From Arbacia lixula (lineage: Eukaryota > Echinodermata > Echinoidea > Arbacioida > Arbaciidae): 64,000 nt of DNA. Both the position numbers and the translations under genes were made by a program. The DNA lies in the NCBI GenBank assembly GCA_963669155.1, contig OZ022588.1, positions 15,523,200 to 15,587,199 of the forward strand, read 5' to 3'. Below the pieces are notes generated by a model. That model had not been told where the DNA came from and did not search any database. It saw only the letters and a program-made list of their open reading frames with translations. Positions 34,340 through 45,425 of the stretch are shown here, piece after piece. Each line of letters begins with the position of its first letter. Positions within the stretch are counted from its first letter, which is position 1.

Positions 34340-36554
34340 TTTGATATTGTTTTTGATGTTGTTGTTGTTTAAAGTAAAATGAATAACTATGCTTGCTGTG
34401 CGTCTTGTTCCGCTATACTGATGCTGCGCAGATATCTGTCTTAAAAGTCTTTCTTCACAATGAGTTAACCAAAATATGTGTCCACATTATATTTAATGTC
34501 TTTATACCACAACTTGATTTAGTTTTAATAATATTTACAAGGGCTGCGTACAAAGTGTGTGTTAAATTTAGTGCATGATATGAAACTTTCATGGACACAA
34601 TGTTACAAACTGGAGATTGTAGAAGGTGATATAAAATCGTGTATGGAATGCCCTAGGCCGAGCCATCAGCGACAGGGAGGTCATTCTCCCGAATCTTCAG
34701 GAGTTGGCAGATACTCTGAGGGAAGAATGTGATGATGTGCCTGTTGACGTCATCAACAAGCTAGTGGACAGCATGCCATGACGTCTGCATTGCGCGGGTT
34801 CGTGGGATCAATAAATTGCCATTGTCATTGGCATTGTCATTGCTATGGGTGGGCCCATAAATTGAGTAAGAACAATTACTCAATTTTAATCAAATTCGTC
34901 CGTGAAATCACAAAAGAGAGAGAGATTGAAATAAATATCTCACGATCCTTACTTTAATGTGTATTGTCGTCATTCTTTGTTCATGATATCCATCGCGTAG
35001 GGCATAAACTTGCTAAAGTCCGTGTCTTATGTGTGCAAGAGGCAGGATGATAAAGTAAAGTCCTTATGACGCACCATATATGCCATTTTCAAATCATATT
35101 AAGCTGATTATGCTGTGAAAAAATACTTTACTTTAATGGCGAACCGTGTATACACACCATTGCTACATTTGCTTGGCAAATACATTACATGTACTACATG
35201 TACTATTAATGTTCATATCGTATGAAAGGTTCAATTTGGGAGGTACTAAATAGGAATTTAACTTTCTAGGTTTGAAGTACATGTATATTGCACATAAATA
35301 TGACAAAGCATTGTCTCTCAGAGTGAGCCTTCAGACCTTGAAATCTGGAAAATGAACACCTTCAGAATTCTCGCAGGACACACCATCTGTCGTCTGCAAT
35401 AGTCTCCTTTTTAGTGCTGGGTACGGATGGTCGTCCTGTTAAAAAATACATACAAATCAGCAGACATTTATGTGTTGAAGGATGTGAATGCAATGATTTA
35501 AGTGTTATTATGCATAGATCCAGTATAATTGGCGGAGTGACATTCAGTCAAATGACAAACAGAATAAAGATACACCTTTTCAGACAAACCTTATGAGCCA
35601 AAAAGGTGGAATGATAAATTTGGTCGGATGGTTAGAATTTCCTTTTTTTTTAGGTAGCCTACATGTATATATATATATATGTGTGTGTCTGTGTGTGCGT
35701 GTATATATGAGTGTGTGGGTGTGTGTGTGTGTGTGTGCAGTAGAAGTACATGTAGTAGTAGTAGTATAGTAGAAGCAGTAGTACTTTCATGAATTTGGAC
35801 ATGAACGCTTGATCCCAAATTTTTATAATTTCAATTTCATCTCAATTCAGAACTTGCATAATCATTAAGTAAAATCAATATTCTTGTGCACACTTCAGAG
35901 CTCGGTGATCTCCCGACCGCCCACCCACCTAACAGTATGCTGATTACTGTATACCCCCTTCAAACTTTGGTTGGTACGGGTATAATGACTTAAATAAATG
36001 ATTTGCATTCTGATACATTTAAGGACTTCTTCACTGTGGAGCACAATATAGATGAAACAAAACGTAACATTTCATGGCAATTCTTAAAAGGCATTACATG
36101 TACTTGAAAACAATTCCAGTTTCAAACTAGAAACGTGCTGTGTCCACAGAACAAAGTTGATCCTGATTGATGTTATCAGTTAAAACAAAAAAGCATTGTT
36201 TTTATCTAGTAATCGGAAAATAATTTGAATTAATATTGAGCTGGGTCCTTAACCTTTAAACTACAGACTCCAAATTTGACCTTAACTTATCTTTTAATGC
36301 AATTTGCCTTAATTAAATCCATCAAAATATTATTCAATATTATCATTGAATATCTTTGTCCACTAGCATGCTGCAACCAATATGCATACCGGTATAACAA
36401 GGTGTGAAGTCAAACTTGACCACTGCAGGGTAGTCGAACGGTAGAACAGATAGGACAATAAAAGCACATGTACAATGTAGATTGGAGGAAAGAAAGTAAA
36501 ACAGGGGGAAGAATGTGAGACAGCAGGATAGAATGTAGAGGAGTGGAGAATGGA
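34340..36554. other. No gene recognised (copy A)
   Basis: AT-rich flank, colinear with copy B. Holds a TA/GT microsatellite at about 35,664-35,740 and AGT repeats near 35,755. The short frame around 35,414-35,596 (ATG-lacking in copy A) differs between copies at mostly amino-acid-changing sites, so is probably noncoding. Confidence 0.35.
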
Positions 36555-37855
36555 ACGTAGAAGGACAACGAGGTAGAACGTAGAAGGTCGGAGGGTAGAA
36601 CATAGGTTGGTAGAACGTAGAGAACCAAAAGGGTGGAACATAGACGGACAGAAGGTAGGGCGTACAGGACGGAAGGTAGAATGTAGAAGGATGGAGGGTA
36701 GAACGTAGATGGATGGAGGGTGGAACGTATAAGGATGGAGGGTGGAACGTAGATGGATGGAGGGTAGAACGTAGATGGATGGAGGGTAGAACGTAGATGG
36801 ATGGAGGGTGGAACGTAGAAGGATGGAGGGTAGAACGTAGAAGGGTGGAGGGTAGAACGTAGGATGGAGGGTAGAACGTAGACGGATGGAGGGTAGAACG
36901 TAGAAGGATGGAGGGTAGAACGTAGAAGGATGGAGGGTAGAACGTAGAAGGATGGAGGGTAGAACGTAGAAGGATGGAGGGTGGAACGTAGACGGATGGA
37001 GGGTGGAACGTAGAAGGATGGAGGGTAGAACGTAGAAGGATGGAGGGGACAACGTAGAAGGATGGAGGGTAGAACGTAGGATGGAGGGTAGAACGTAGAA
37101 GGATGGAGGGTGGAACGTAGAAGGATGGAGGGTGAACGTAGGATGGAGGGTAGAACGTAGACGGATGGAGGGTAGAACGTAGAAGGATGGAGGGTAGAAC
37201 GTAGACGGATGGAGGGTAGAACGTAGACGGATGGAGGGTAGAACGTAGAAGGATGGAGGGTGGAACGTAGAAGGGTGGAGGGTGGCACGTAGAAGGATGG
37301 AGGGTAGAACGTAGAAGGATGGAGGGTGGAACGTAGACGGATGGAGGGTAGAACGTAGAAGGATGGAGGGTGGAACGTAGAAGGATGGAGGGTAGAACGT
37401 AGACGGATGGCGGGTAGAACGTAGAAGGATGGAGGGTGGAACGTAGAAGGATGGAGGGTAGAACGTAGAAGGATGGAGGGTAGAACGTAGACGGATGGAG
37501 GGTAGAACGTAGACGGATGGAGGGTAGAACGTAGAAGGATGGAGGGGACAACGTAGAAGGATGGAGGGTAGAACGTAGGTGGATGGAGGGTGGAACGTAG
37601 AAGGATGGAGGGTGAACGTAGGATGGAGGGTAGAACATAGGTGGATGGAGGGTGGAACGTAGAAGGATGGAGGGTAGAACGTAGAAGGATGGAGGGTGGA
37701 ACGTAGAAGGATGGAGGGTAGAACGTAGGATGGAGGGTGGAACGTAGAAGGAGGGTAGAACGTAGGATGGAGGGTAGAACGTAGAAGGATGGATGGTGGA
37801 ACGTAGAAGGATGGAGGGTGGAACGTAGACGGATGGAGGGTAGAACGTAGAGGCA
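36555..37855. repeat. 22-bp minisatellite, copy A
   Basis: Tandem units of 22 bases, for example 36,900-36,921, with core GGATGGAGGGTAGAAC. Common variants are TGGAAC, GACGG and GATGG, and 19-base units lacking GAA. The degenerate edge begins near 36,430. Because 22 is not a multiple of three and no unit contains a minus-strand stop, all three minus frames stay open for about 500 codons, giving the same 22-residue peptide period. At least two of these frames begin at non-ATG codons. Confidence 0.95.
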
Positions 37856-38213
37856 ACACATTCCCCCAAAAGGTAAATTTTTTACAGGTAATTGACAGAA
37901 ATGCATGAATATGGCTCAATATATTTCACTCATCCCAAGGAGACCAACCATGGAATTTTCATTTTCCCAAATGGGAAGGAATGATGCTTTTTTTTTAACT
38001 TCATGATTTGCTGAGTTCTTGGAGCATTCTTACTTTTTTTTGGCAATGATATATATCTATTCATTGCTACTTTCAAACAATTACAAAATAACACTGCTTT
38101 AATGGTAGGACCAGAAAACTCCCGTAGATGGCGCTATACAAGTTACCTCATCCCAAAATATAGCAGGCTATGGCATATTTTTGGTGTCGGAATTTGTTCG
38201 CTGCTACATTGAT
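37856..38213. other. No gene recognised (copy A)
   Basis: Unique flank between the minisatellite and the next element; closely matches 57,966-58,325 in copy B. Confidence 0.4.
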
Positions 38214-38839
38214 AAACAGGGGCGGTATTCCGAAAATCCACAGAGATAAAAATTTTATCTCCTCTAAGATAAAATGTCCTTAAAATATTTTATCTTTGGT
38301 ATTCCGAAAAACATTTTAGGAAGATTTTAACCAATATTAATGAGCGCATGCACTGCGCTCCTATCTCAGAGCCAGCCAGTAATAAACGTCCTTTCATGTC
38401 TTTTGCATACATTAACACCATCAAGCTGATGGTGTGATGTCATGAAACTGAAAGGGACATTGCGCATCAATGTCTATCAGCGCGCCTTATTGCATTTGAT
38501 GCGCACATGTGCAAAAAGTTGAATGCGCGAATTATTGTTCGCACGTAATGCTATGGGCCTAGGCGCGTACGTCTGGAGATAAAATTGCTTGGGAGCAGTT
38601 TTATCTTTTATCCTAATTTTTTTTCCTAAGTGCGTTTCAGAATACCGATTTAGCTCATTTGCATAAAAATTTTATCTCGGAGGCTCATTTACATAAAAAT
38701 TTTATCTCTAGCTCATTTGAATAAAAATTTTATCTTTTGTTGTAAGTTGGCTCTTCGGAATACCAAAAGATAAAATTTTTCCTAAGTCCCTGAGATACAA
38801 TAAAATTTTTCCTAAGTTCGTTTTCGGAATGCCCCCCCA
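38214..38839. mobile_element. MITE with GGGGCGGTATTCCGAAAA ends, absent from copy B
   Basis: GGGGCGGTATTCCGAAAA at 38,219 is inverted as TTTTCGGAATGCCCCCCC at 38,821-38,838. Inside, AAAATTTTATCT and its relatives occur at least five times in both orientations. GAT on both sides may be a 3-base target duplication. The empty site is at about 58,326. Confidence 0.8.
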
Positions 38840-39540
38840 GATTTTTGGGGAATGATTATACAAATTAGTCCAGCTGCATAGCTGAATAATTGTTCACTTT
38901 TTTCTAAAAGCACCAAATTTGGCACACATGTAGAATTAAATTGTCTAAGCAAATTTGGATATTGAGCCCTCTTGAATTTTGTCCAGGGAGGCAATGGCGG
39001 CCATTTTTAAAAACGTATTTTTTCATATTTCAAGAATCTTTCACACTTATGGACTGAAACGTTTTGAAAATTTACCGATGGATATGTTTCATATTGTGTG
39101 TAAATATGAAATTCCTTCCATTTCATGATATATAGTAATAGTATTCCAAAGTTAAAACTTCGATGCTTGCTAAAGCAGCATTTTGCGCATATCGGTCTTC
39201 CGCCGTATGTTTAACACGCAACCATCATGACCATGTGCATCGGATCTGAACGTCCCATATACTCGCCAGATATGCTAAAACTTGGAAAATTTGGTACCAT
39301 TGTCATCGAGGACTACTACATACAGACATTATTTAATGAAACTTCAACTACCTTCCTCTGGGGGAACAATCTACCAGCTAACACTAATTGTTAAACATAG
39401 ATGTTACTGAAAGAGTATGTTGTTGCTGAGGTAACCAGGAGGAAGACTAGACATTGACAATCTATGTACCGTCGGACAACCCGTCTTGCCCATGAGCTGT
39501 TCTGCCTGTTCACAATTATATAAAACACTAAATAAAAAAC
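38840..39540. other. No gene recognised (copy A)
   Basis: AT-rich sequence colinear with 58,327-59,035. No supported feature. Confidence 0.4.
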
Positions 39541-39552
39541 ATTTAGATTCTA

Positions 39553-39890
39553 ATATTTCGTTTGTATATCTGTTATAATATATTTAACAATTGGTCATAA
39601 AAAACTGTGAAAATTCATTTTTAATTCTTATTTATTTGATTGTTTTTGGATTTTCTTATGCATTTCTTTGTTTTTTTACTTTTGTTTTTCTTTGTTTTTT
39701 TTATTGAAAATTGTCACTGACCACTTTTTAAACTGTTATAATATGTTTAACAATTGGTCATAAAAAAACTGTGAAAATTCATTTTAATTCTTATGTATTT
39801 GATTGTTTTTGGATTTTCTTATGCATTTCTTTTTTTTTCTTTGTTTTTTTTTTATTGAAAATTGTCACTGAACCACTTTTCAGCCATGAT
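39553..39890. repeat. Approximately 175-bp tandem duplication, copy A only
   Basis: A block from TGTTATAATATATTTAACAA to GAAAATTGTCACTGACCAC is followed by a second version (from about 39,735) with small differences. Copy B has it once (about 59,050-59,205). Confidence 0.8.
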
Positions 39891-40335
39891 TAGCATCAAA
39901 TTAATCAATCAAAATTGTCAAATGGAACAATAATTAGGCTTTTATGAGTTTTATGAACGAGCACTGTTTTCCATAGGAAATGCACACAAAATTGCAAAAT
40001 TTGTGCACGTTTTTGGGATGACATGCGTTACGAAAACGGGCGTGGCTCCCGTAAATGGTATGCATGGATGTCGCGAATTTGATCTCAAAAGATGCGCAAG
40101 ACTTAAAAGAAAAAATTCAAGATATTTTGCGATGAGTCGTTCTTGCGTTTGCAGCATTATTGCACGAAACGTCGAGGGGGGAGGGGGGGGGGGGTTGATT
40201 CAACCCCCCCCCCCCCCCCCCCACCCCCCCCCCCCGGCCGTTTTAGGGTTTAAGACCACAGCTGACATGTAAATGGAGAGACACAGAGGAATGGGGTGAA
40301 AGTGCAAACAGACATGCACATCAACCTGAAGAATT
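39891..40335. other. No gene; long G and C runs (copy A)
   Basis: The G-rich run at 40,176-40,194 and the C-rich run at 40,204-40,235 are near-complementary and could pair; both are missing from copy B (near 59,495). Confidence 0.4.
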
Positions 40336-40823
40336 GGACAGACAGACAGACACACAAAGAGACAAAGAGAGATAGAGAGAGAGAGAGAAAGAGAGAGAGA
40401 CAGAGAGAGACAGACAGACACAGAGACATAGAAAGAGAGAGAGAGACACGTAGAGACAGTCAGACAGAGAGAGGAAGAGTGAGAGGCAGATACATAGCTC
40501 AGAGACAGAGAGAGACAGACACACTGAGACAGAGAGAGAAAGAGAGACAGACACAGACACAGAGAGACACAGAGAGAGGAGAGAGAGGAGGAATGGTTAA
40601 AGATGTGACTACATGCAGGAAAACATGGCTGTTATTTGTAAAGAGGCAAACAGACGGGGGTAGAGAGAAAAGGGAAAATCTAGTGAGAGAGAAGAGAGAG
40701 AGAGAGAGAGAGAAGAGACGAGAGAGAGAGAGCGGAGGGGGGGGGGGGGTGGGGGGGGGGGAGGAGAGGGATGCTCCTACAGCTGAAGAGAGGGAGAGGT
40801 AGGGGGGAGGGAGAATACGCTGC
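40336..40823. repeat. (GA)n / (CAGA)n purine repeat up to the gap (copy A)
   Basis: AGAGAG and ACAGAC repeats with a short unique stretch at 40,600-40,670. Contig sequence stops in this low-complexity region, a common place for an assembly break. Confidence 0.9.
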
Positions 40824-41023
40824 NNNNNNNNNNNNNNNNNNNNNNNNNNNNNNNNNNNNNNNNNNNNNNNNNNNNNNNNNNNNNNNNNNNNNNNNNNNNN
40901 NNNNNNNNNNNNNNNNNNNNNNNNNNNNNNNNNNNNNNNNNNNNNNNNNNNNNNNNNNNNNNNNNNNNNNNNNNNNNNNNNNNNNNNNNNNNNNNNNNNN
41001 NNNNNNNNNNNNNNNNNNNNNNN
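40824..41023. other. Assembly gap, 200 N
   Basis: Exactly 200 N, a round number typical of a scaffolding placeholder of unknown size. It lies precisely at the junction between the two homologous segments. Confidence 0.99.
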
Positions 41024-41070
41024 TCACGATTGTTTGCTCATGAGCCCAAATTCTCTCTGTTCTTTTGCAG

Positions 41071-41355
41071 AAATTAAAAGGTGGGAGCTGACCTTGACAA
41101 CGGCAGTTCATCCATCCGTCAGCTCAGCCTCAACAAGAGGGCTTCATGACATACGTGAGAGAGCCAAGATTGCCCGACCTACCGTCTGTCTCTCACGACA
41201 GCTCATCAAGCCACGCAGACGATGATTCGTGATTCCCCGAGATATCAGCGGGCGCGAAATTAAAGAGGCTTCATCACTTTGGCCGGAAGAAAGCAAGCAG
41301 AGGAGAGAGAGAGAGAGTGGACGGACAAAAGAGATGATGGTGATCAGTCCTTGAG
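41071..41355 (+). other. Candidate 5' noncoding exon (copy B)
   Basis: Counterpart of 23,515-23,800, starting 47 bases after the N gap. Acceptor GCAG ends at 41,070 and the donor GTAATG is at 41,356. It lacks three bases present in copy A near the middle (CATACG instead of CATGATACG), which keeps the frame. Confidence 0.35.
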
Positions 41356-41737
41356 GTAATGATTACTATAGGTCGTGCCCGGGAACAAGCAGTGTTGGGG
41401 TTGATGTATTATTATTGTGCGTTATTAAAAAAAAAAAAAAAAAAGGTTTCCAAGAAAGAAATTTTGCTCAAATGAAACCTATCCATGGCTCAGAGATGCA
41501 GTTTAAAAGCGTGACCTCCTCACCCATTTTTTTCGGGGGGGGGGGGGGGGGGGGGCTTTGTGGGTTCAGTACGTATTATTCAAGGAAAAACACAATTCAT
41601 AATACGGTAATGTACAGAAGAGTCAAATTTGCTCAAGCGCTCAAGACATTTCACTTTCACTAAAATACTTTGGTCTTTGATAAAATATGTACGTATGTGT
41701 GTCTTTGTGTGTGAATTCAGGTTTTTAAATAATTTAA

Positions 41738-42304
41738 AGGGTTACGAAATTAGAAAAATAAGTTCCCACTAATCTATTTTAAATTATCCACTAAAAACGA
41801 ATTTCACATTTGTTTGCCGCAATAAAGTCTCATTTTGACGAAAATTTGAAGAAAAAAAAAACCGCAGGCCTCCAGTGACTTTAGAGAAGTCAAAATGCCA
41901 TGGATTGTACGGAAGTCAGCAATAGACTATTTTCGTAATGTATTCACAACTTTCCCCCTAACTGCGTAGTAACGCGTTATTGCATTCACCTGTATCTTAT
42001 CATTCAGATTCAATGGATGGAATGAACTTTGAATCTATTAGTTGTTGCTACTCGGACAAACCTCGGACAAATTTTGGGTTCCCATTGGTAACGTATTGTT
42101 TGAACGGCGTAAATAAAATATTTTATTCACGCATTTGGCATTTATGGCATTTTGACTTCTATGACGTCACTGGAGCCGTGCGGTTTTTTTTTTCAAATTT
42201 TCGTGAAAATGAGACTTTATTGCGGTAAACGAATGTGAACTTCGTTTTTAGTGGATAATTTTACATAGATTGGTGGGAACTTATTTTTCTAATTTAGTAA
42301 CCCT
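41738..42304. mobile_element. TTAA-flanked fold-back element (copy B)
   Basis: Homologous to 24,178-24,746 at the same place; flanking TTAA at 41,734-41,737 and 42,305-42,308. Confidence 0.8.
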
Positions 42305-42344
42305 TTAATCACGTCTGGTACCGACCTTTTGCTTCATCAACCGA

Positions 42345-42423
42345 AATACGTGGCCTGGATTTGAACATAGAACCTTTGTCGATGTATAACCCCCACAGTC
42401 TCTCAACGCTAATTTTTCATTTG
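42345..42423 (-). mobile_element. tRNA-like fragment, possible SINE head (copy B)
   Basis: Counterpart of 24,785-24,862 with the same A-box-like and B-box-like words. Confidence 0.35.
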
Positions 42424-44756
42424 CTGTGTATGATTTAGTTTAGTATTTCTTAAATATGTAGGGGTTGTAACACATCTTGGATCTCATCAAAACTTTGGTC
42501 GGATCCGACCCATACGGTACATGAATGGTAACCCGTGAAGATGAAATAGAATCCAGCAGACGAACCCAGAGTTAACCATCTCGCTGCCAAGTCGGGAGAA
42601 GAACATTTAGTTTTTTCACATGCCATGCTCCCATGGGATAAAGAGGGTTAATTCCACGACGACGTGCGAAATAATTCAATTCGATTTCCACAAAATTGCA
42701 CGTGGGAAATCGATGTTTTCCACCGACCGTACTAAATTCGGCAACCTGTGAATGACCTTCAATGTTAAACGGGTTCATAGCTTGCGCATCAGCTTGCTCA
42801 GCAGTGAGTCAGGTTTGGATGTTCTTTTCATCTTGTTTTACATCTTGCACTTGCATTTGGCAACTACATTTATCCATAGTTGGCTGCTTCTAGGCCACTA
42901 ACCAAATAATCATTGATTTCGAGCTGCACTAATTGGAAATCTGTATGCAACAGTGTTTATCTCGTCTGGTATTGTTCTACTTGTTCTATTTGTATATGTA
43001 TCGTAATGGTAATTGATCATGTATCTGAAATGGAACTGGCTCGTAAATCAAGCACGGTTCCGTATCATAAACCCTTTTTATCTTTCGGGCGAATCGCCCC
43101 TGACGCAGCCTAGTCTTCAGGCAAAGACTCGGTTATAACACTGTCTCAGCATTATCCATGGGTTTGATAATTTAGCTCTAACGAGAGCATGAATTACTCC
43201 TGTGCACATTACTGCCCTACTCTGACAAAAGGAAGCAAGGGACAAAACACTCAAATCGGGGTTATTGGTATTGTTAGGATGTACCCAGCATTCCCTACAT
43301 ACCCTACATACAGGCAAAATCTGACAAGAAATATTCATCTTGCTGCGAGATATTCAATCTAACATGTGGTGTTGCACTGATGTAAATGCAACACATCTTG
43401 CTCATTTACAAGAAAAACCTCTTTTGTTTTGTTGCTCTCTTTTGTCAGAGTTGGGTAGATTATAAGGAAAGAAGTCTCTGCATTTCAAACTCGACCACCG
43501 AATGGAAGATAAGCTGAGAGTAACCATGGTAGCAGAAAGGGCAATGAGAAGAATAATGATAGGTATCACGAGAAGGCACACGGTACAAAAACAAGGGACC
43601 TTCCTCAAAGAAATGGAGGTATGCTTAGTCATCTAGTCAGAGGGAACGGTATGAGATGGAGAAACATGTTTACCAACTGGACACCTATTATAATATATAA
43701 AGAAGAAAGGGCAGACAATTATTTAGGAGGTGCATATAAAAGAAAGGAACACGGAGATTTTTACACGGACAAGAACAGCACAGGGCCTGCAAAGTGAAAT
43801 GGAAAATTGGTGTGAAGAGGCCTTCTTCAACACAGAAGTGAAATAGGCTAGATATGTCGATAGATAGATATATATATAGATTGAAGGAGAGATGGGTGAT
43901 TTATATCGAGAGATAGATTGACACGTGAAAATAGAGTGACAGATGGATACATCGATACTTTGTATACCGACTGACAAGGATTTGCCAATGTGCATGGATG
44001 TACGATCCATATGTTCGTGAATGCCCAGGGTAGGTCTATGTGCAATGTACGATAAACGAGCACAGCGGGCTATGTCAAGTATCATGAGACCTTCAACTTG
44101 GCCTTCATTCGCGTGACCTGCACGGCGCACAAAGGAAGTACTGTGTCGTCGTCGGGCGCGCCTATTAGCTCACAACGGGCGTTCACATTCCCAGTTGTCG
44201 CAACTTCATCATCTATGAAAACAAGTGTACTCGAAGCTAGAGGGGAAAAGACTCTGCACACAGCTAGAACCCCCTTTGTACAGATTACGCTTTGTGTTCA
44301 CTTAGACAGAACCGTGTTCTATGTTTGAGCTTATGATTTGACTATACGCCACACTGGTTTGGGAAAATCACTGAAATCTGCCAAAATTAAGTGGGGAAAA
44401 ATGAGAGAAATTAAAGGAGATGAAATTAAAGAGTATTGTAATCACAACTGAGAACAAACATGAGGACGCATGCCTATTTACTTCGTACTATTAAGTTGAC
44501 CCGTATGTGTCGACTGATCATGTTCTTTAGTTCGATTTCCCTATGTGGTTATTGGTCCATCTCTTCCTGGTGGAACCGCCTTTTAGTTTACGCACTGGTC
44601 GGAAGTATTTTGATGGATTCCGAATTCTTAGTCTCGTCATGGAATGTGTTGTGGACGAGGGTCAGGAGATATTTGAGTGATTGTAAATTATATAATCATT
44701 GTACTAAAGAAGAAACATTAATCACCATCTTACGGGAGTGCGTGATACACTACAGC

Positions 44757-44963
44757 TCAAAGGAATTGGCATAGGGAAAGGGAAAGGGAAGAAAGCGAAC
44801 GAGTCGCAGTTTTGAACCGTGGTATATTATGTCCAGTTCAGCATGACACATGATGCTTTTTAGGCTAAAGCATCGTGTTTCATGCTGAACTGGACAAAAT
44901 GTACCGCGGTTTAAAACTGAGGCTCCTTCCCTTTCCCTTTCCCTATGCCAATTTATTTGAGCT
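44757..44963. repeat. Inverted repeat with purine/pyrimidine arms (copy B)
   Basis: Homologous to 27,197-27,411. Arms CAGCTCAAAGGAATTGGC and GCCAATTTATTTGAGCTG with slightly different mismatches. Confidence 0.75.
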
Positions 44964-45220
44964 GTTGTCATGGTTGTGTATATCGTTTCCACTTCCTCTT
45001 TCTCCTTCGTTCCAAACTTCTTTAGGAATCACAATGGAAACTCTGATCATGCCACTTATGGATTGTTTCACCATCAATACACATTAATCCAACAGAGCAG
45101 CATTTTGCTTGGCACGCAAAGTTAATGCAGCGCTCTTTGTCAGCTCTCTGCTTCCCCACTCGCCCTCCTTTATTTTAAATATTAATTTACATTTAATATT
45201 CTCTCTTCCCTTTCTCACAG

Positions 45221-45415
45221 GTTTTCCAACGTGTGCGACGAAGGATAAGGCGTCGGTTACCAGGCAACAACAGCCTTCATTGTCAACAGTGGCTGTTACC
45301 AAGCTAGTCGCTGTTTCGTGCCAGGAGCTCACAATCCTACGGGCTGAATGATGATGGTGAGACACAGAACGAAGCTACCTCACTGGCGTTTGCTTCAAAG
45401 ACTCAGTCTCCGAAC
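45221..45415 (+). other. 5' leader part of the sulfotransferase coding exon (copy B)
   Basis: Counterpart of 27,658-27,852. The acceptor CTCACAG ends at 45,220 after the same pyrimidine tract. It differs from copy A by one base near its 5' end and keeps the in-frame stop at 45,305 and the overlapping upstream ORF. Confidence 0.6.
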
Positions 45416-45425
45416 ATGGCTCTAG
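45348..45425 (+). promoter_or_regulatory. Overlapping upstream ORF with three consecutive ATGs (copy B)
   Basis: Same arrangement as 27,785-27,862: three ATGs from 45,348, stop TAG at 45,423-45,425, overlapping the main ATG at 45,416. I see no base difference from copy A before the stop. Confidence 0.5.

Larger units (their letters stand above)
23468..40823. repeat. Copy A of an approximately 17-19 kb duplicated segment (end of left contig)
   Basis: From 23,468 onward the sequence matches copy B in the same order and orientation, until it stops at the N gap at 40,823 in the motif GAATACGCTGC. In copy B the same motif ends at 60,061 and the sequence runs on. Differences are scattered substitutions, microsatellite length changes and discrete insertions. 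It holds one intact sulfotransferase gene. Confidence 0.95.
41356..45220 (+). other. Putative intron upstream of the sulfotransferase CDS (copy B)
   Basis: Homologous to 23,801-27,657 with scattered substitutions and small indels throughout. It contains a 21-base poly(G) run at 41,535-41,555, the fold-back element at 41,738-42,304, the tRNA-like fragment at about 42,345-42,423, and the inverted repeat at about 44,757-44,963. I see no coding region conserved with copy A. Confidence 0.4.

Noticed and set aside
36555-37855. CRISPR-like array
   Set aside because: Units abut directly with no spacers, and the sequence is animal nuclear DNA; it is a minisatellite.
36343-37919. Three minus-strand ORFs of about 500 codons as repetitive protein genes
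   Set aside because: All three frames are open only because the 22-base unit lacks stops; at least two start at non-ATG codons, and unit variation ignores codon positions. Kept only as a minisatellite.
40680-41111. ORFs that run through the N gap
   Set aside because: They contain unknown residues across 200 N and join repeat sequence to an unrelated contig start.
44460-44774. 104-codon ORF in copy B with hydrophobic stretches
   Set aside because: The matching part of copy A is interrupted and frame-shifted, so it is intronic chance.
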